This document shows, piece by piece, positions 14,297-27,756 of a DNA stretch of 64,000 bases (the stretch's first letter is position 1; the number at the start of each line of letters is the position of its first letter). The position numbers were made by a program, and so were the translations under genes. The stretch is from Ophiosphaerella korrae (taxonomy: Eukaryota; Ascomycota; Dothideomycetes; Pleosporales; Phaeosphaeriaceae). Where the stretch lies: NCBI GenBank assembly GCA_028456385.1, contig JALNQF010000192.1:17392-81391 (forward strand), written 5' to 3'. The notes below the pieces were generated by a model that saw nothing but the letters and a program-made list of their open reading frames with translations, searched no databases and had not been told where the DNA came from.

Positions 14297-14529
14297 TATA
14301 AAGAGTATTTAGTAAGAGTTAGATATAATAGAATAATAGGTATATTAATAAAGTAAGATAAATCCTCAAGAGATATATAGGCTTATAAAAGTATTTATAT
14401 ATCTAAAGAGCGTATGTAATCCTAAGTAGCTCTAAGGGTAATCCTAGGGGTACCTAAAGAGCTTAAAGGGAGGTTTAAAAGGAGAAGCTTAAAGAGAAGT
14501 TTTAAGTAAAGGGAAAAGTACCTATAATA
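14297..14529 (-). repeat. LTR of the family B element (left copy, 3' LTR)
   Basis: Starts TATAAAGAGTATTTAGTAAG and ends CCTATAATA; 233 bp, matching 22,084-22,316 with a few transitions. Confidence 0.9.
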
Positions 14530-15319
14530 ATAGCCCTCCCTTCTCTTACGCTACGTCTCGAAGCGTAGAGCTCTATGCCTTTAAGTACGTACAGTATCTA
14601 ATTCTATCTAGTTATCTAGCTCTAGAGCTACTCTATTAGCTATCTATAACTTAACTTATTCTATACTACTAGATTAAATGTAATTAAAAAAGAGGTATAG
14701 TATACTAAATAGATTTACTTAGTATAGAATTGTATATATATTAGATACCTATAGTAAGCCTAGGGCTAGCCTATAGCTAACTAAAGGTTGCTTAAAAAGT
14801 ACTCCTAACGCTAGGTTCCTAGTACCTAGGTCTAAGATTTGTTACGTAATAGCTATCTTACTACAATTGTAGGGTTTACCTATTAGATTAGTACTTAGGA
14901 ACTAGACTACTCTATTAGGGCTCTAAGTAGGGCCTAAGGGCTACCCTCTATTTATAGTACGTTTTTAATTCTTTAAAATATAAAGTTATAATATATTTTT
15001 AATAAGATTTATAGTATATTATAAACTATTTTATATTATTAGATTCTTATTTAAAGTAAGATTATAGTCTAATTTATAGTAATTATAGGCTAAGGTTTTA
15101 ACTTATAAGGTATTAGGTTTAAATTACTTAATAGTTCTAAGTAAATAAGGTTATACCTTTACTTATTAAACGCGAGGTAGTCTACTACTACTCTAGTACT
15201 AGCGCGTTAGGGTTACTTAAAGGTAGATATAAAGGAGCTACCTCTCTTAGTTACTTTATCTTTTTATTTTTATTACTTCTTCTCTCTTATTACTTATTAT
15301 ATCGTCTACTATACTTTCT

Positions 15320-15930
15320 TTAGTCTCTAATAAAGCTATCCCTAACTACGTCTACGCTCTTGCTAAGAACTTTACTACCTAGCCTAATCTAGTAAGGTTC
15401 TAGTATATAGCTTATCTTAAAGGCTTTATAACTTCTAGTAAATCTAACCCTAATAGTAGCTTTAAGAGCTTTGTAATAACTATTTATAAGGAGTAGTACT
15501 ATATTTATAGTAGTAACTTTAGTGTGTATAATACCTACAAGAGAGCTTATAAGAGTAAATACGTTCTAGTAAGTACTTTACTTTCTTAGTCTAATCTAAT
15601 ACTAATCTACTTAGGTACTACTAGAGTTCTATTATACTATTAACGTTTTTAAGTATATTATCGCGTCCGCTAACTATTAATATAACTACGCTACTATTAT
15701 AGTTAAATATAAAGATGTAACCCTTAATAAAGTCTTTAATAAGCCTACTAATAATACTTATACTTACTAGAGTAAAGCCTAGGCCTATATTAAGAAGTTA
15801 GTAGAAGCCTTTAATAGTTACAATAAGGCTCTTACTTATAAGAAGAAGAAGCTTAGTAGTAATAAGGTATCTTAGTATAATACTCGCTAAGTTTCTTATA
15901 AGTATAACCTTAAACGTTATAAAGTAAGTT
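15320..15930 (+). other. Possible extra decayed reading frame, antisense to pol in the family B element
   Basis: Between the chromodomain end of pol and the 3' LTR there is about 1.7 kb. On the plus strand 15,340-15,600 and 15,690-15,930 read as protein-like sequence with few stops, Lys/Tyr/Asn-rich, for example the run NKALTYKKKKLS near 15,825. I do not recognise the product. The frame could be a captured or auxiliary retrotransposon gene, or chance in AT-rich DNA; intact copies elsewhere would decide. Confidence 0.35.
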
Positions 15931-16249
15931 CTCTTTTTCTTCTTTAATTACTAAGCTAATCTTAATATATAGCTTAGTTTAGGGCTTATAAGCTAAGCTA
16001 CTACTACTAATATTATAGTTAATAGGGCTATTAAAGAGAGTTTTAGACGTGCTAGTTCTATAATAGTATAAGAGAAGCGCTAGTACTACTATAGAAATAT
16101 ACTAGATATAAAGCTAGTAAATAGTCTATTTATATTACTAACTAAGCCCTTATATCTACTTATAAGCTTTTTAAGCTTAAGTTTATGTCTAAATTTAATA
16201 CTTAATATACTAGAGCGTAATAATTTTAAGTAGAGTAGTTTCTTTTAGA

Positions 16250-19200
16250 GAAATAGTATATTTTTTTAACTTGTATCTTAATTCTTATAAAAATCGCTTT
16301 CTAAATTACTTTTTAGCTCTCTTTTTTATTACCCTCTCTTTCTAAAGGCAGCCCTAGGCTTTCCTATAGGCGCTTATTATAGTAGATTTTTTATATTCTT
16401 CTAATATAGCTACGCAATAGTCTAGGTTACTAGCTAGCTCCTAAGTAGCTTCTTCTATAGACTAGCCTAGCTATTTTATTAGGTACTCTCTTCCTCTAGC
16501 CTTTATATCTTTATAATCTAAGATTCCTTTAACTTTATAGTAGTCTCCTAACGCAATATTATCTAGGATTTAGATATTACCTAGTTAAAAATTCGCTTCT
16601 AGTAATAGCGTATACTATAGTTTTAATAGAGATATATTAAATATAGGATATATTTAGGCTATTAATAGAGGGAGGTTAAGCTTATATACTAGCTTACCTA
16701 TCTTTTTATTAATTTAAAATAGTCTAAGATATTATATATTGAATTTCTTATATAGGTAGTAAGTAGTAATATTCTTTAATCTTAATATTACTTCCTCGCT
16801 TATAGTAAAGTACTTATTTTCTCTTTTTATATTATACTATTTCTTATTATAAGACTAGGTATACTAGAGACTTACTCTTACTACTTCTTATATTTTAGCT
16901 TATTAATTAAGGCGTCTTATAACTTACTACCTAAGTACTAGGACCTTTTTGTATACGTTCTATTAGGGGTCTAGTCGCCTTAGCTAATATTCGTTAAGAA
17001 CGCTATTAAATCCTTTAAGATCTATACTAAACGCTACGCGTATAAAGCTTTAGCTATATACTAAATACTTCTTTAAATTATAAGTATACTCTACGTATAG
17101 GAGTAATAATACTTAGTTATCTTACTAGTAATTTATGTAGATCCTTAAGTACGTCTCTAATTCCTAGTTCTACTTTTTAGTCTACCTATCTATTTATAGG
17201 TAAAAAGCTGTACATAATTAATAATTGATTTTAAGGTAATAGTATATATTAGACTAGAATTAGCTTGTAAAGACAGACCTTCTATCTAATAGTAGGGTAT
17301 CTAGGAGACCTTACTTTAAAAAGTATTAATTTATTAATAAATTAGCTACTCTTTATACTATAATTATCTTACTTATAAAGAGGTATTAGATATACTTTGT
17401 AAACTAGTCTATAAGTACTAGAATTAAGTTAAACTTATTCTCTTTTATATCTCTTAAGACTAGTAAGTCTATTACAAAGTCTAATAAAAAGTAATACTAT
17501 ACTATTATAAGTACTAGTAGTAGTACTAGTATTCTTTAGGGCTTATACCTTTAAATCTTATTTAGTTAATATATAGGGCATCTCTTAATATAGTTATAAA
17601 TATCTAGGAGAAGATATAGCTAATAATACTTGCGCTTTAGTAAGTCTATAGTCTTATTAGTCTTATAGTAGCTACCTATTAGGTTATTATAGTTTTTTTA
17701 TAGGATATTTTAGTAGAGAGCTCTATTATTAGGAATTTATACTTTCTTACTCTTATATAAGATACTACTAGAGTTAAACTCCTAGTTATAGTTACTCTTC
17801 TTTACTCTACCTACCTCCTAGAAGCTCTCTACTATATGTATAGGATAGGCTATATCTTTTTCTTATACTTAATAGATAAACTCTATAAGGCGTTCTAGAA
17901 TTTTTAGAGTATAGGCGTTTTTATCTTACGTTACTTTACGCGCAAGACTATTTAGAAATAAAATACTATATATTATAGCTCTTATAAGCTCCTCTATAAC
18001 TTTATAGGTTTACTTAGCTTTAAATATAATACTTCCTACCTTGTTACTATTAATAGTAGTAGAGGGAGGTGTGCCTAATAGTAACGTATTACTAGGTTCT
18101 AATATCTAGTTAGAGAATTCTATTTTAAGTATATTAGCCTTTTTAGAAGTTTAATAGGTCCCTATAAGGTCCTCCTTAGGGTAGTTATATCCTAATACCT
18201 CTTAAAAATAGGTATTTAAAGCTTTAGACCTCTAGATAGCCTAGATCTAAAGCTTCTAGTATAGCGTTAGTAATATCGCGTTGTATAACGCTTACTACTC
18301 TCTAATAAGAATACTTTTTGTATAGTTAGGCTACTTTAAAGGCCTATCTACTAGGTTCTCTTATCTTAGTTTATATTTAACCTCGAAATTAAACCTTGTA
18401 AGCTCTTCTACCTAGTAGGCTTACTTAGGGAAGAGTTCTTTAGTACTTATAAAGTACTATAGATTATTATAATTAGAGAGTACTTAGATTTTTAATAGAG
18501 TATATTTAAGATAGTATTACTATATTTTAAATATTTTAACTATAGTACTTAACTCCTTGTTATACGTATACTATCTTAAAGAAGGTCCTAAGAACTTCTT
18601 ACTCTAAAACGCTACTAGTTTCTAATAGCAATTAGTTACTAACTCTACTATCTAAGGCTAGAGAAGGATTACTACTATAGTAAACTCTAATTCGTCTATT
18701 ATAACTATTAAGTCTTTTACTAGGTTAAAGTACTATAGGACTAGAGAGTTTAAAAATTTCTCTTTTAATTAAAGAAACGCTAATTAAACGTTATTAGGCT
18801 AACTCTATAGTTTATACTAGTAAGTAAGGCTTTTCTTTATTTTCTTACGTTTTACTTTAATTAGCTTACCTTTAGAACCTTACTAAGTTAGTAGTAGAGC
18901 CTATATAGTAGTTATATAGTCTACTAAGAGTCTAACTATTTTAGAGTATTTATATATAAACTTCCTATAGAAGTTAGTAAACTTAAGAAAGACTTAAATA
19001 TCCTTATAGCTCTCTAGTTCTAGCTACTCTTTAATAGTTTTTACTCTTACTAAGTCTATTACTACTCTTTCTAGAGTAATAATATAGCCTAGGAACTTAA
19101 CTAATTTAGTATTAAAGGTGTATTTACTCGCCTTGTAGTAGAGTTCTTATTTAATAAGTCTATCTAGTACTTCTTTAACGTAAGTAATATAATCCTCTTT

Positions 19201-22000
19201 ATTTTTAGAGTATATAAAGATATTATCTAAGTAGATAACGTAGATACAGTCTACTAGCCCTCTAAGAGTGTAGTAGATATAGGACTAAAAGGTTATAGGT
19301 GTATTTACTAAACTAAATAGTATAATAAGATATTTAAAATAACTATATCTTGTTTTAAACGCTATCTTCTACTTATTACCTTTCCTAATACGTAGCCTAT
19401 AATAGGCGTTACAAAGGTTAAGCTTTAAGAAGATTTTTACCTTTAATAGTTAATCTAATATCTTACTAATAAGAGAGATTAGGTATCTATCTTTAATTAT
19501 AATCTTATTTAGGCCTCTATAGTCTACGTAGAGATAAAGAGTACTATCTAACTTTAGGATAAAGAGAATTAGAGTACTTACTAGAGATTTACTTAGGTAG
19601 ATCTATCTCTTCTCCTACGCTATATTAAGGTATTCCTAAAGGATATCTAGTTCTTAGCGAGATAGGTTGTATATTAGAATGTTTAGGATCTTCTTACTCT
19701 CTTTAATTTCTATAGCGTAATTGTATTCTCTATAAAGAGTAAGTATCTTTATCTAATTCTTACTAAATACGCGCTACTTATAGTGTAGCTCTTTTAGAAT
19801 ATATATTATTTCTTCCTTATTAAACGCGTTATCTACAAACTAGTAACCCTTTAGGCTATTATTAGAAGAGGTCTAGGCCTCCTTTACTAGTAGTTTTAAC
19901 TATTTAGGATCCTTATAATATATACTTACTACTACCTTTTATATTATTTCTTCTAGTAGCTATAATAGTAATAGCGTATCTTTAATATAATGTCTTATCT
20001 AATTAATAATCTCGTTTATAGTATTCTTTAGCTAAAGTAGATCTTACTTATAGTACTAGGTAGTATCTATAATAGTATCTCTACTAGGTCCCTTCTATAT
20101 TAATAGTCTACTAGGCTCTCCTAATAGTAGCCTAGTAGTAAACTAATAAATATCTTAAGTAACTACGTCTCTTAGTTCTTTATTTAGTACTATATAGACG
20201 AGCCTATTAGGATAGAGAATATATACTTATTCTCCTAGCGTAATATTATTAAATAGCTTTTAAGCACTTACTAAAGTTATTCTTTTATCTTTTAACTCCT
20301 TTAGCTACTATTAGAAGGTACCTAATAGAAATCTAATCTATAAGTTAGCCTCTCTTAGCTATAGATACCCTAGGATAAAGTTATAAATACTAAAGATTAC
20401 CTCTAAAAAGTATTAAAGACTAATATTACGCTTAATTCTTTTATTATCTTTATATATAACTATAAGATTATATACTATATAAATAGCTAGTCGTGTATTA
20501 TTTAAGAATATAGTTATAGAGATACCCTTTATCTTTATATTTAGGTATACTAAGAGTTTAGCGCTTTCTTTGTTAATTAGGTTTACCTCTACGCCTAAAT
20601 TACAAAGGGCCTAGAATACTACTAGGGTTCCTTTAGGGATAAGTATAACTATATTAACTACAATCCTTAAATATTCTTCTTTTGTTTCTTAACCTAGTTG
20701 CTAGTAAGAAAGGTTAGTAACTAAGGCTTCTCTTTTTCTAACTCTAGGTTTTTATTTTTAAATTAAGGTTTCTCTAATTTAAAATCTTTATTCTTCTAGT
20801 AAGGCTTATAGTGTCCTTTCTAGTTGCTAACTCTTTCTTCTTCTAGCTTTTTAGCTAGGAAACTAGGCTACTACTAGTCCTTTATTAGTTTACCTATAGG
20901 TAAAAGTTAAGACTTCTACTAATCCTATCTTTTATTAAGTGCTTTGTACTCTTAGGTAGGTACTAGACGTTTTCTCTTATAAGGATTTAATTAGGATTAG
21001 GTAGATCTATCTTCGCTTATATTATAGACTACCTTTAGTTTAGTTATAGTAACTACTATTTCTATATTTTAAAGTACTCTTTTAAAATCCTCTTAGGAGC
21101 TAACGTTATTTAAACTTCTATTACGTTAGATCTTAGTTTAATACGCTTTAGGTATCTTTAACTAGATATATAAGATCTTTAGTTTATTGTTATTATTAAG
21201 CTTAATAAATGTATTAGGGAGGATAGCTTCTTTCTTGCGTAGATGTAGTAAGAAGGAATTAACGCTATTACTACTATACTATTAATAGTTCTAGAACTTA
21301 GAGTAGTTTTAAAACTTTGTTAATACTAGGTCTTAGACTAGCTAGCGCTATTCTACCTTTAATTTATCCTAGGTCTAAATAACTTTGTTATTAATCTTCT
21401 ATTATAGTAGTTTACAATAGATATTGTATTAGATTATATTTAATACCTAATAGAGTCTCGTGTTAGTATCTTCTAGAGCTTAAACTAATCTAAAAGTAGT
21501 TTCTATGTTTCTAGCCTAGGTTTACACCTATTATAGCGTAAGTTATTACTTTTTAAAGCCTAACTTAGGTCTTAGTAGTACTTTATTAAGTGTACTTATA
21601 AGTTTACCTATATTATTATAGGCTGCCCTAGGGTAGCCTATAGTAGTTCTACTACTACTAGTACCTAGTAGTATATATAATACTATATTAACTTAGTCCT
21701 CTAACTTTATAATTACTTTAGGTAGAGAACTATTACTTTATACTTTAAATAAAGCGTTTATTAATTTTTAAATAAACTACTATAAAGTTTCTTCTATTAG
21801 CTCTAATAAAGCCTTTCCTAAGAAAGTAGTATTACTCTCTATTCTTTTTAGAAGGGGTATAGGGTCTATTACTTACCTTAGAGCGTTCTCCTAGAGTAGT
21901 AAGGGCTTATTATCTAATAACCTATTTATAACTACGTTACTAGCCTCTATATCTTAGGAAGATAGTAGGTTAGTCTTAAAAAGGCTTTACTAGGCTAACT
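16250..22000 (-). pseudogene. gag-pol of the family B Gypsy element, destroyed by RIP
   Basis: On the minus strand the following can be read: reverse transcriptase around 19,640-19,200 (LFILKLDSTLYLYVDYRGLNK, then IKDRYLISLI, then ILFSLVNTPITF and VIYLDNIFIYS with the second catalytic Asp changed to Asn); an integrase core around 17,490-17,270 (DFVIDL, then LIL-LID-FTKY, ending DRRSVFTS); and a chromodomain around 16,500-16,450 (GREYLIK.LG, then IEEAT). Gag would lie toward 21,000-22,000. Stops sit mostly at expected Trp and Arg positions. Confidence 0.85.
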
Positions 22001-22083
22001 AGCTACTACGTATAAGTCTTTAATTAGTTATAATAAATTTAATCTAACGACTACTTCTTAGTTAGAGTAAGAAAGATTTAAAT

Positions 22084-22316
22084 TATAAAGAGTATTTAGT
22101 AAGAGTTAGATATAATAGAATAATAGGTATATTAATAAAGTAAGATAAATCCTTAAAGGATTTATAGGCTTACGAAGGTGTTTATATATCTAAAGAGCGT
22201 ACGTAATCCTAAGTAGCTCTAAGGGTAATCCTAGGGGTACCTAAAGAGCTTAAAAGAAGGTTTAAAGGGAGAAGCTTAAAGAGAGGTTTTAGGTAGAGAG
22301 AAAAGTACCTATAACA
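22084..22316 (-). repeat. LTR of the family B element (right copy, 5' LTR)
   Basis: 233 bp, starting TATAAAGAGTATTTAGTAAG and ending CCTATAACA; pairs with 14,297-14,529. Confidence 0.9.
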
Positions 22317-22321
22317 AAAAT

Positions 22322-22436
22322 ATCTTCTATTATTATTAGTTATTATAGATTACTTATATAAGCTTTACTATTAACTTACAATTTACTAACTCTTATAATA
22401 TAAGATACTATAGTTAATAATAGTAGGCCTATTATA
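22322..22436 (+). repeat. 3' LTR of the family A element, second part
   Basis: ATCTTCTATTATTATTAG onward matches 7,681-7,795 and completes the 458-bp LTR begun at 13,954. It is followed directly by the AGTCT duplication. Confidence 0.9.
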
Positions 22437-22441
22437 AGTCT

Positions 22442-25400
22442 ATTAAGTAGTCTACTCTTCTTAAATCTAAGCTAGATTTTAAGGATATAGTAAGGGCTAC
22501 TCTAGCTCCTACTACGTTAGGCGTATCTAACGTATCTCTACTTATTACTAATAGCGTAAGTCTTTTTAGTTTTCTACTAAGTAGTCTAGAAGACTTTAAC
22601 CTTAGAGCTCCTCTAATTTCTTAGAGTAATTAAAGTTTTCTTCTAGTTTCTATATATCTTCCTATAGTTATCCTCTTTTATTAGTACTTATCTATCTTAC
22701 TAAGTAGTAGTTCTTTTTATTATAGAACTAGTATTATAAGATCTTCTTTAATTTTTAGTCTTCTTATTCTCTATATATATCTACTTTATATACTAGTAGT
22801 ACTATATAGAATATTAAGTATATCCTTATTTTATCTTGTAGTCTTAACTTAAATATAACTAATATAACTTTCTTTTCTATTTTATATAGTCTAATCTTTA
22901 TATAATCTAATTTTAATTTTAATTATTTACTCTTAATATTTCTTTATACTAACTATACTTTTTCTTTTATTTTAAATTAGAGTCTCTTATTGTATTTCTT
23001 GTTATAGTATTTTAATATTTAATTCTATAGGAACTTAGTATCTTATTATAGTTAATTATGTATTTTCTTAAGCCTATTAGTAAAGTTTTCTCTTCTTAGA
23101 GACTAAGATACTTTAAATCTTAGTATTTAGTATATATTAGGATTAAATCTATAATTTATAAAAAAAAGTAATACTCTTATTACTACATTCTTTATACTAT
23201 TATATACTAGCTATACTATAAGTAGTAGCTATAGTTAATTATTCTAGTTATAGTTAAGGTAGTATCTTAAGTACTACTCTACTATTTAGTTTATACGTTC
23301 TAACTATCTATCTATCTATAGGTAGTATACTATTAACATTTAATAATTAATTTCTAATAATACTATTATTATTCTCTATAATTTTAATATAAATCTTATA
23401 TCTCTATCTATAATAATCTTATCTAGAATACTATACTAGCTAACTATAGTCCCTAGGACCTAGTATATAGTAGTCTCTATTTTACTTCTTTCTTTATATA
23501 GTCTAAAGTATAAGTACTTTATAAGCTTATCTACTATTATTAAGATTCTATTATACTTAACTCTTAATATTAGATCTTTTAACTTAAGTAACTTTGTAAT
23601 AAAGTCTATTACAATTACTTCCTAAAGTTATTCTAGTACTTTAACTAGTTATAGTATTCTATATAGTATATATCTATTATACTTATTCCTATAATATTCT
23701 ATACAATCTTATAGCTTCTATTACTAGTTATTTTACTAATAAGATATAGTAATTCTTTAAAAGCTTATCTAATATCTTGTTAATACCTTAGTATCTATAT
23801 ACTAGTAGTTTATAGAAGTATTATATAAATTCTTTTTATATCTTATTTAGAATATATATTTATTTATAACCTTTTATAAGTCTTTCTTAGATTTTAGATT
23901 TTTCTATTTCCTTCTAAATCTATTTATCTAGCTCGCTATTTTTTCTCTTTTGTGTTATAGCTATTCTAGGTATATTTAGGACTAAATATCTTTTTTTATT
24001 CTAAACTAGAACTATACTTATAGTATTTACTTCTTTATATAAGTCTAGTCTTCTACTTAGAGTATCTATAAACTAATTATCTTTACTCTTAGTATATATA
24101 ATTTTAAGGTTAAATATTAATAAGTATTTTTACTATCTTATGTAGTATTATAATAAGTCCTTATTTATTATAAATCTTATAAGATTTTTATAGTCTATAT
24201 AGACCCTTATCTTATATTTTACTTTTTATAGGTATACTCTTTATTATTTAAATACTTTAGAAATTACTTGTATTTCTTTATTATAGATTAGATAGTTAAG
24301 TTTTACTATTTTTATCTTCTTATAGAAGTATTCTACTAAGTACTTTTACTTAGTTTTTAGATCTACTTGTATTAGTGCTATTCTATAGACTAAATTAGAT
24401 ACGTCTATTTTTACTATTACTAGTAAGTTTAGGTTATATATTTTAATAACTAGATATTCTATAAATTTTCTTTTAATATAGTTAAATTCTTTGTTATACT
24501 CTATTATTTACTTAAATAGCGTATTTTTTCTTAAAAGTCTAATTAATAGCTCTATATACTTAGACTATATTACTATAAGTTTTTTATAAAAGTTTATTAG
24601 CTTATAGAACTATTATACTTCTTATAAGTTAATTAGTATTAGCTATTCTTTAATTAACTTAATTTTACTTAGGTTAATTCTAATTTTTCTTATTTTAATA
24701 ATAAATCTAAAGAAGTCTATTTCTTTTATATAGAATTTGTATTTTCTTATCTTTAGAAATATCTTATTTTCTACTAGTCTTTCTAGTACCTTATATATAT
24801 AGTATATATATTCTTCCTCTAATTCTAAAAATATAAGGATATTATCTAAGTATATATATAGAAATATATATAAGTATTCTTTTAGAACTATATTAATTCT
24901 TTCTTAAAACGCTACTAGTATATTTATTAATCTAAAACGTATAACTATATATTTAGAATACTATTTTCTATTTACTACTTTTCTTAATCTTAATCTAGTA
25001 GTAGGCGTTTTAGATATCTAGCTTTGTTAAGATTTAAGCTTTTTATAACCTATCTTATATTTTATCTATTTATAGTAAAGGATATTAGTTCTTATTTATA
25101 ATTACGATTATCGTTTAAAGTCTACGTAAAGTTAATTATTATTTATTCCCTTTTTAGTTATAAATATAAGTCTATATACTACTAAAGATTAAGAGTTTTA
25201 TATTTATTTTTTCTTTATTGCATTTTTTATAAATACTTAATTTTTAATTCTTCTTCTATTTTCTTATAGATAGAGCTCTATTGTATATCTTTTCCTTCTT
25301 CTATATCTATTACTAAGTCTTATAGCTAATATTCTAGAAGATAGTGTTTAAGTTCTAAAAGTTACTTTTCCTATTTCTTATATTTATCTAGGAATTCTCC

Positions 25401-27740
25401 TTTATATATACTTATATTAGCTTTAAATATATCTTTTCTTAAGTAACTTATTTCTCGTATTCTTTAATTAATCCTTAGGTTAGCTATCTACAACTATAGT
25501 ATCCTTAAGATTACGTCTTATTTATTATTAATTGTTGTTATATCTATAACTATATTCTTAATTTCTAACCTTTTTAGCTTTAGCGTAGAGGGTACTATTT
25601 TAAACCTTATAAGTTCTTAGAATAGTTTTCCTTTAATTATACTTAACTATTAAAAATACTTCTTAGTTATATAATATATTCTTTAATCTTTTATAAACTT
25701 CTTAGATATAAATTTCCTTATAGCTCTCCTATTAATTATAACTTATATCTATTTTCTTTAGAAGATACTTTTCTTTATAATATATAGGCTTATTATACTT
25801 TTAAGCTTCTCCTATTTTCGCTATTTATTAAATTCTCTACCTTATTATAGCTATAATCTTACTTATTCTTTACTTTCTTTATATTTTATATATTTATTAT
25901 TTATATATTTATACTATAGTTTTCTTAGGACGTATTTTCTAGATAGTTTCTTTTTTAGTCTTATAGCTATATATTCTTTATTAGGTATTTTTATAATTTC
26001 TTATCCTTTAATATCTATAGTCTAGATTACCTTTATATAGTTATATTCTTTTCTTCTTATTAGCTATATATAGTTTCTTACTTTAGGTTCTCTATATATA
26101 AAGTAATTTGTATTTAGGTATAATACTTATAATACTTTAAAATGCGCTAAGTATTCTAGGTTTATTCTCTTATCGTCCCCTTTCTAGTACCTATCTATAC
26201 TAGGTATTATTTTTACTAGGATATAGTATACTACTAGTATACCTAGTATATAGGCTTTATTAATCTATCTTGTTTTCTTTTCTAGGTCTTACTACTTTCT
26301 TTATATTAGTATTCTTCTAACTATAACTATATATTACTCTACCTATTATTAGAATACTATAATTTTTATATTTTTAGGATTATATATTCTCTAGTCTTTA
26401 TACGCTTTTTCTATACGTATAACTAGTAAGTATCTCTAAATATATTACTATTATATTATAAGTTCCTCTACACTTTCTATACTATAGCTATTATAGTATT
26501 TTTTATTAAATTAGGTATACTCTATACTTTTAATTTTAACTTATCTCTTATTACCTCCTAGACTTTTAAGGGTAAATATAGTAGTTTCTTTATTACTTCC
26601 TCTTTAAGTAGTAATTAATAGAGTTAAGAGTTTTTCTAAACTTCTATTAGTAAATCCTTTATATTTCTTATTTCTTTAAGCTAATTTTAAGTTCTTTCTT
26701 TTATTACTACTACTCTTTTCTTCTATAAAAACTATCTTACTCCTTACTTACTTTAGAAGTATATAGAGTAGTTATTTTTATAATAAAAGATTTAATTAAG
26801 TATTATATACTATATTTCTCTATTTACTACTACTTTCTCTTAAGGCTTAGCTATTACTTTCTATACTTTCTTCTTATCTTTAGTTATCTTTAACTAGGCT
26901 TCTTTTACTAGATCTTTACTTTAATAGTCTTTTATAAAGTATCTTAGTTTCTTATATTTATAGTATATAGAGTCTTTTCTCTTTAATACTATCCTTAGTA
27001 GTCTATTATATAGTAGCTTTTCTTACTATAATTAAAGTACTTAAAGGCTTTATTCTTATTCTTTCTATCTTTATTAGTGTCTAGTACTATAAGATCTTTA
27101 CTATTATAGCTACCTAATAGTTCTCTATACTTATTTATTCTCTATTCTTAGAGGTTATTATTAATATATATTACTTATCTCTTTAGAGCTTTTAGTATCT
27201 TTAGTTTCTCTATCTAGATTAACTTATATTAGATACTTAAATTTAGTCTGTGTTTAAATTTTAATATTAAAGATAGATTCTTCTATCTTATATATATAAC
27301 TTTCTTTTTGTCTATATTAAAGTATAATACCTATACGTCTATTTAGAGTAGTATAGCTACTAAGAAGAGTCTTAGTTTCTTCTTTATTCTATTAAACTTC
27401 TTAAGTTTAAGTAGCTTTAGTAGCTTCTTTATTATACTTAGCTCTAATTATTTAGTAACTAATTCTATCTAGTTCTATCTAGCTATAATAGCTTTTATCT
27501 AAGCTTTATTCTTCTAAACGTAGTCTTTTAGCTCTTTATTCTACTTAGTTAGAATATTAATTATACTTTGTATATTCTCTTTATTTATAATTAGATTGTT
27601 TAGGTTTATCTTAACTACTCTTTAGTTAGTTACGTCTAACTTATAGCTACTTAGGAGTACCTTACTTGCTCTTATAAGTATACCTTCTACTATATTTATT
27701 AGCTTAGACTATGTACTACTTACGCTTTACTTCTTCTAAT
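22442..27740 (-). pseudogene. Family A gag-pol on the minus strand, RIP-mutated, possibly a join of two copies
   Basis: Continues the minus-strand element interrupted at 7,337. Integrase and RNase H lie roughly at 23,000-24,500, reverse transcriptase around 24,750-25,250 (paralogous to 6,100-6,389 and running past that copy's break point), protease and gag toward 27,700. The gag zinc-knuckle stretch near 26,930-27,080 matches that near 180-310. The 5' LTR to its right (27,757) pairs best with the LTR at 3,089, whereas the 3' non-coding end belongs with the LTR at 6,393, so the segment may be a recombinant of the two. Confidence 0.7.
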
Positions 27741-27756
27741 AACCTAATTAGTAAGG

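Larger units (their letters stand above)
14297..22316 (-). mobile_element. Family B Ty3/Gypsy chromovirus nested in the family A 3' LTR
   Basis: Two direct LTRs of exactly 233 bp (14,297-14,529 and 22,084-22,316) flank 7.55 kb. The 5-bp duplication is AAAAC (14,292-14,296) and AAAAT (22,317-22,321), differing by one C-to-T change as RIP would produce. The split family A LTR rejoins perfectly across it. Pol is on the minus strand. This is the youngest visible insertion of the left stack, since nothing interrupts it. Confidence 0.9.
7338..22436 (+). mobile_element. Family A Ty3/Gypsy element, full length (7,074 bp without its nested insertion)
   Basis: The 5' LTR is 7,338-7,795 (458 bp). The 3' LTR is split into 13,954-14,296 (343 bp) and 22,322-22,436 (115 bp), which also sum to 458 bp. 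A perfect 5-bp target-site duplication AGTCT lies at 7,333-7,337 and 22,437-22,441. The interruption in the 3' LTR is the family B element at 14,297-22,316. Gag, protease, reverse transcriptase, RNase H, integrase and a C-terminal chromodomain can be read in order on the plus strand, through many stops. The element is dead by RIP but structurally complete. Confidence 0.9.
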
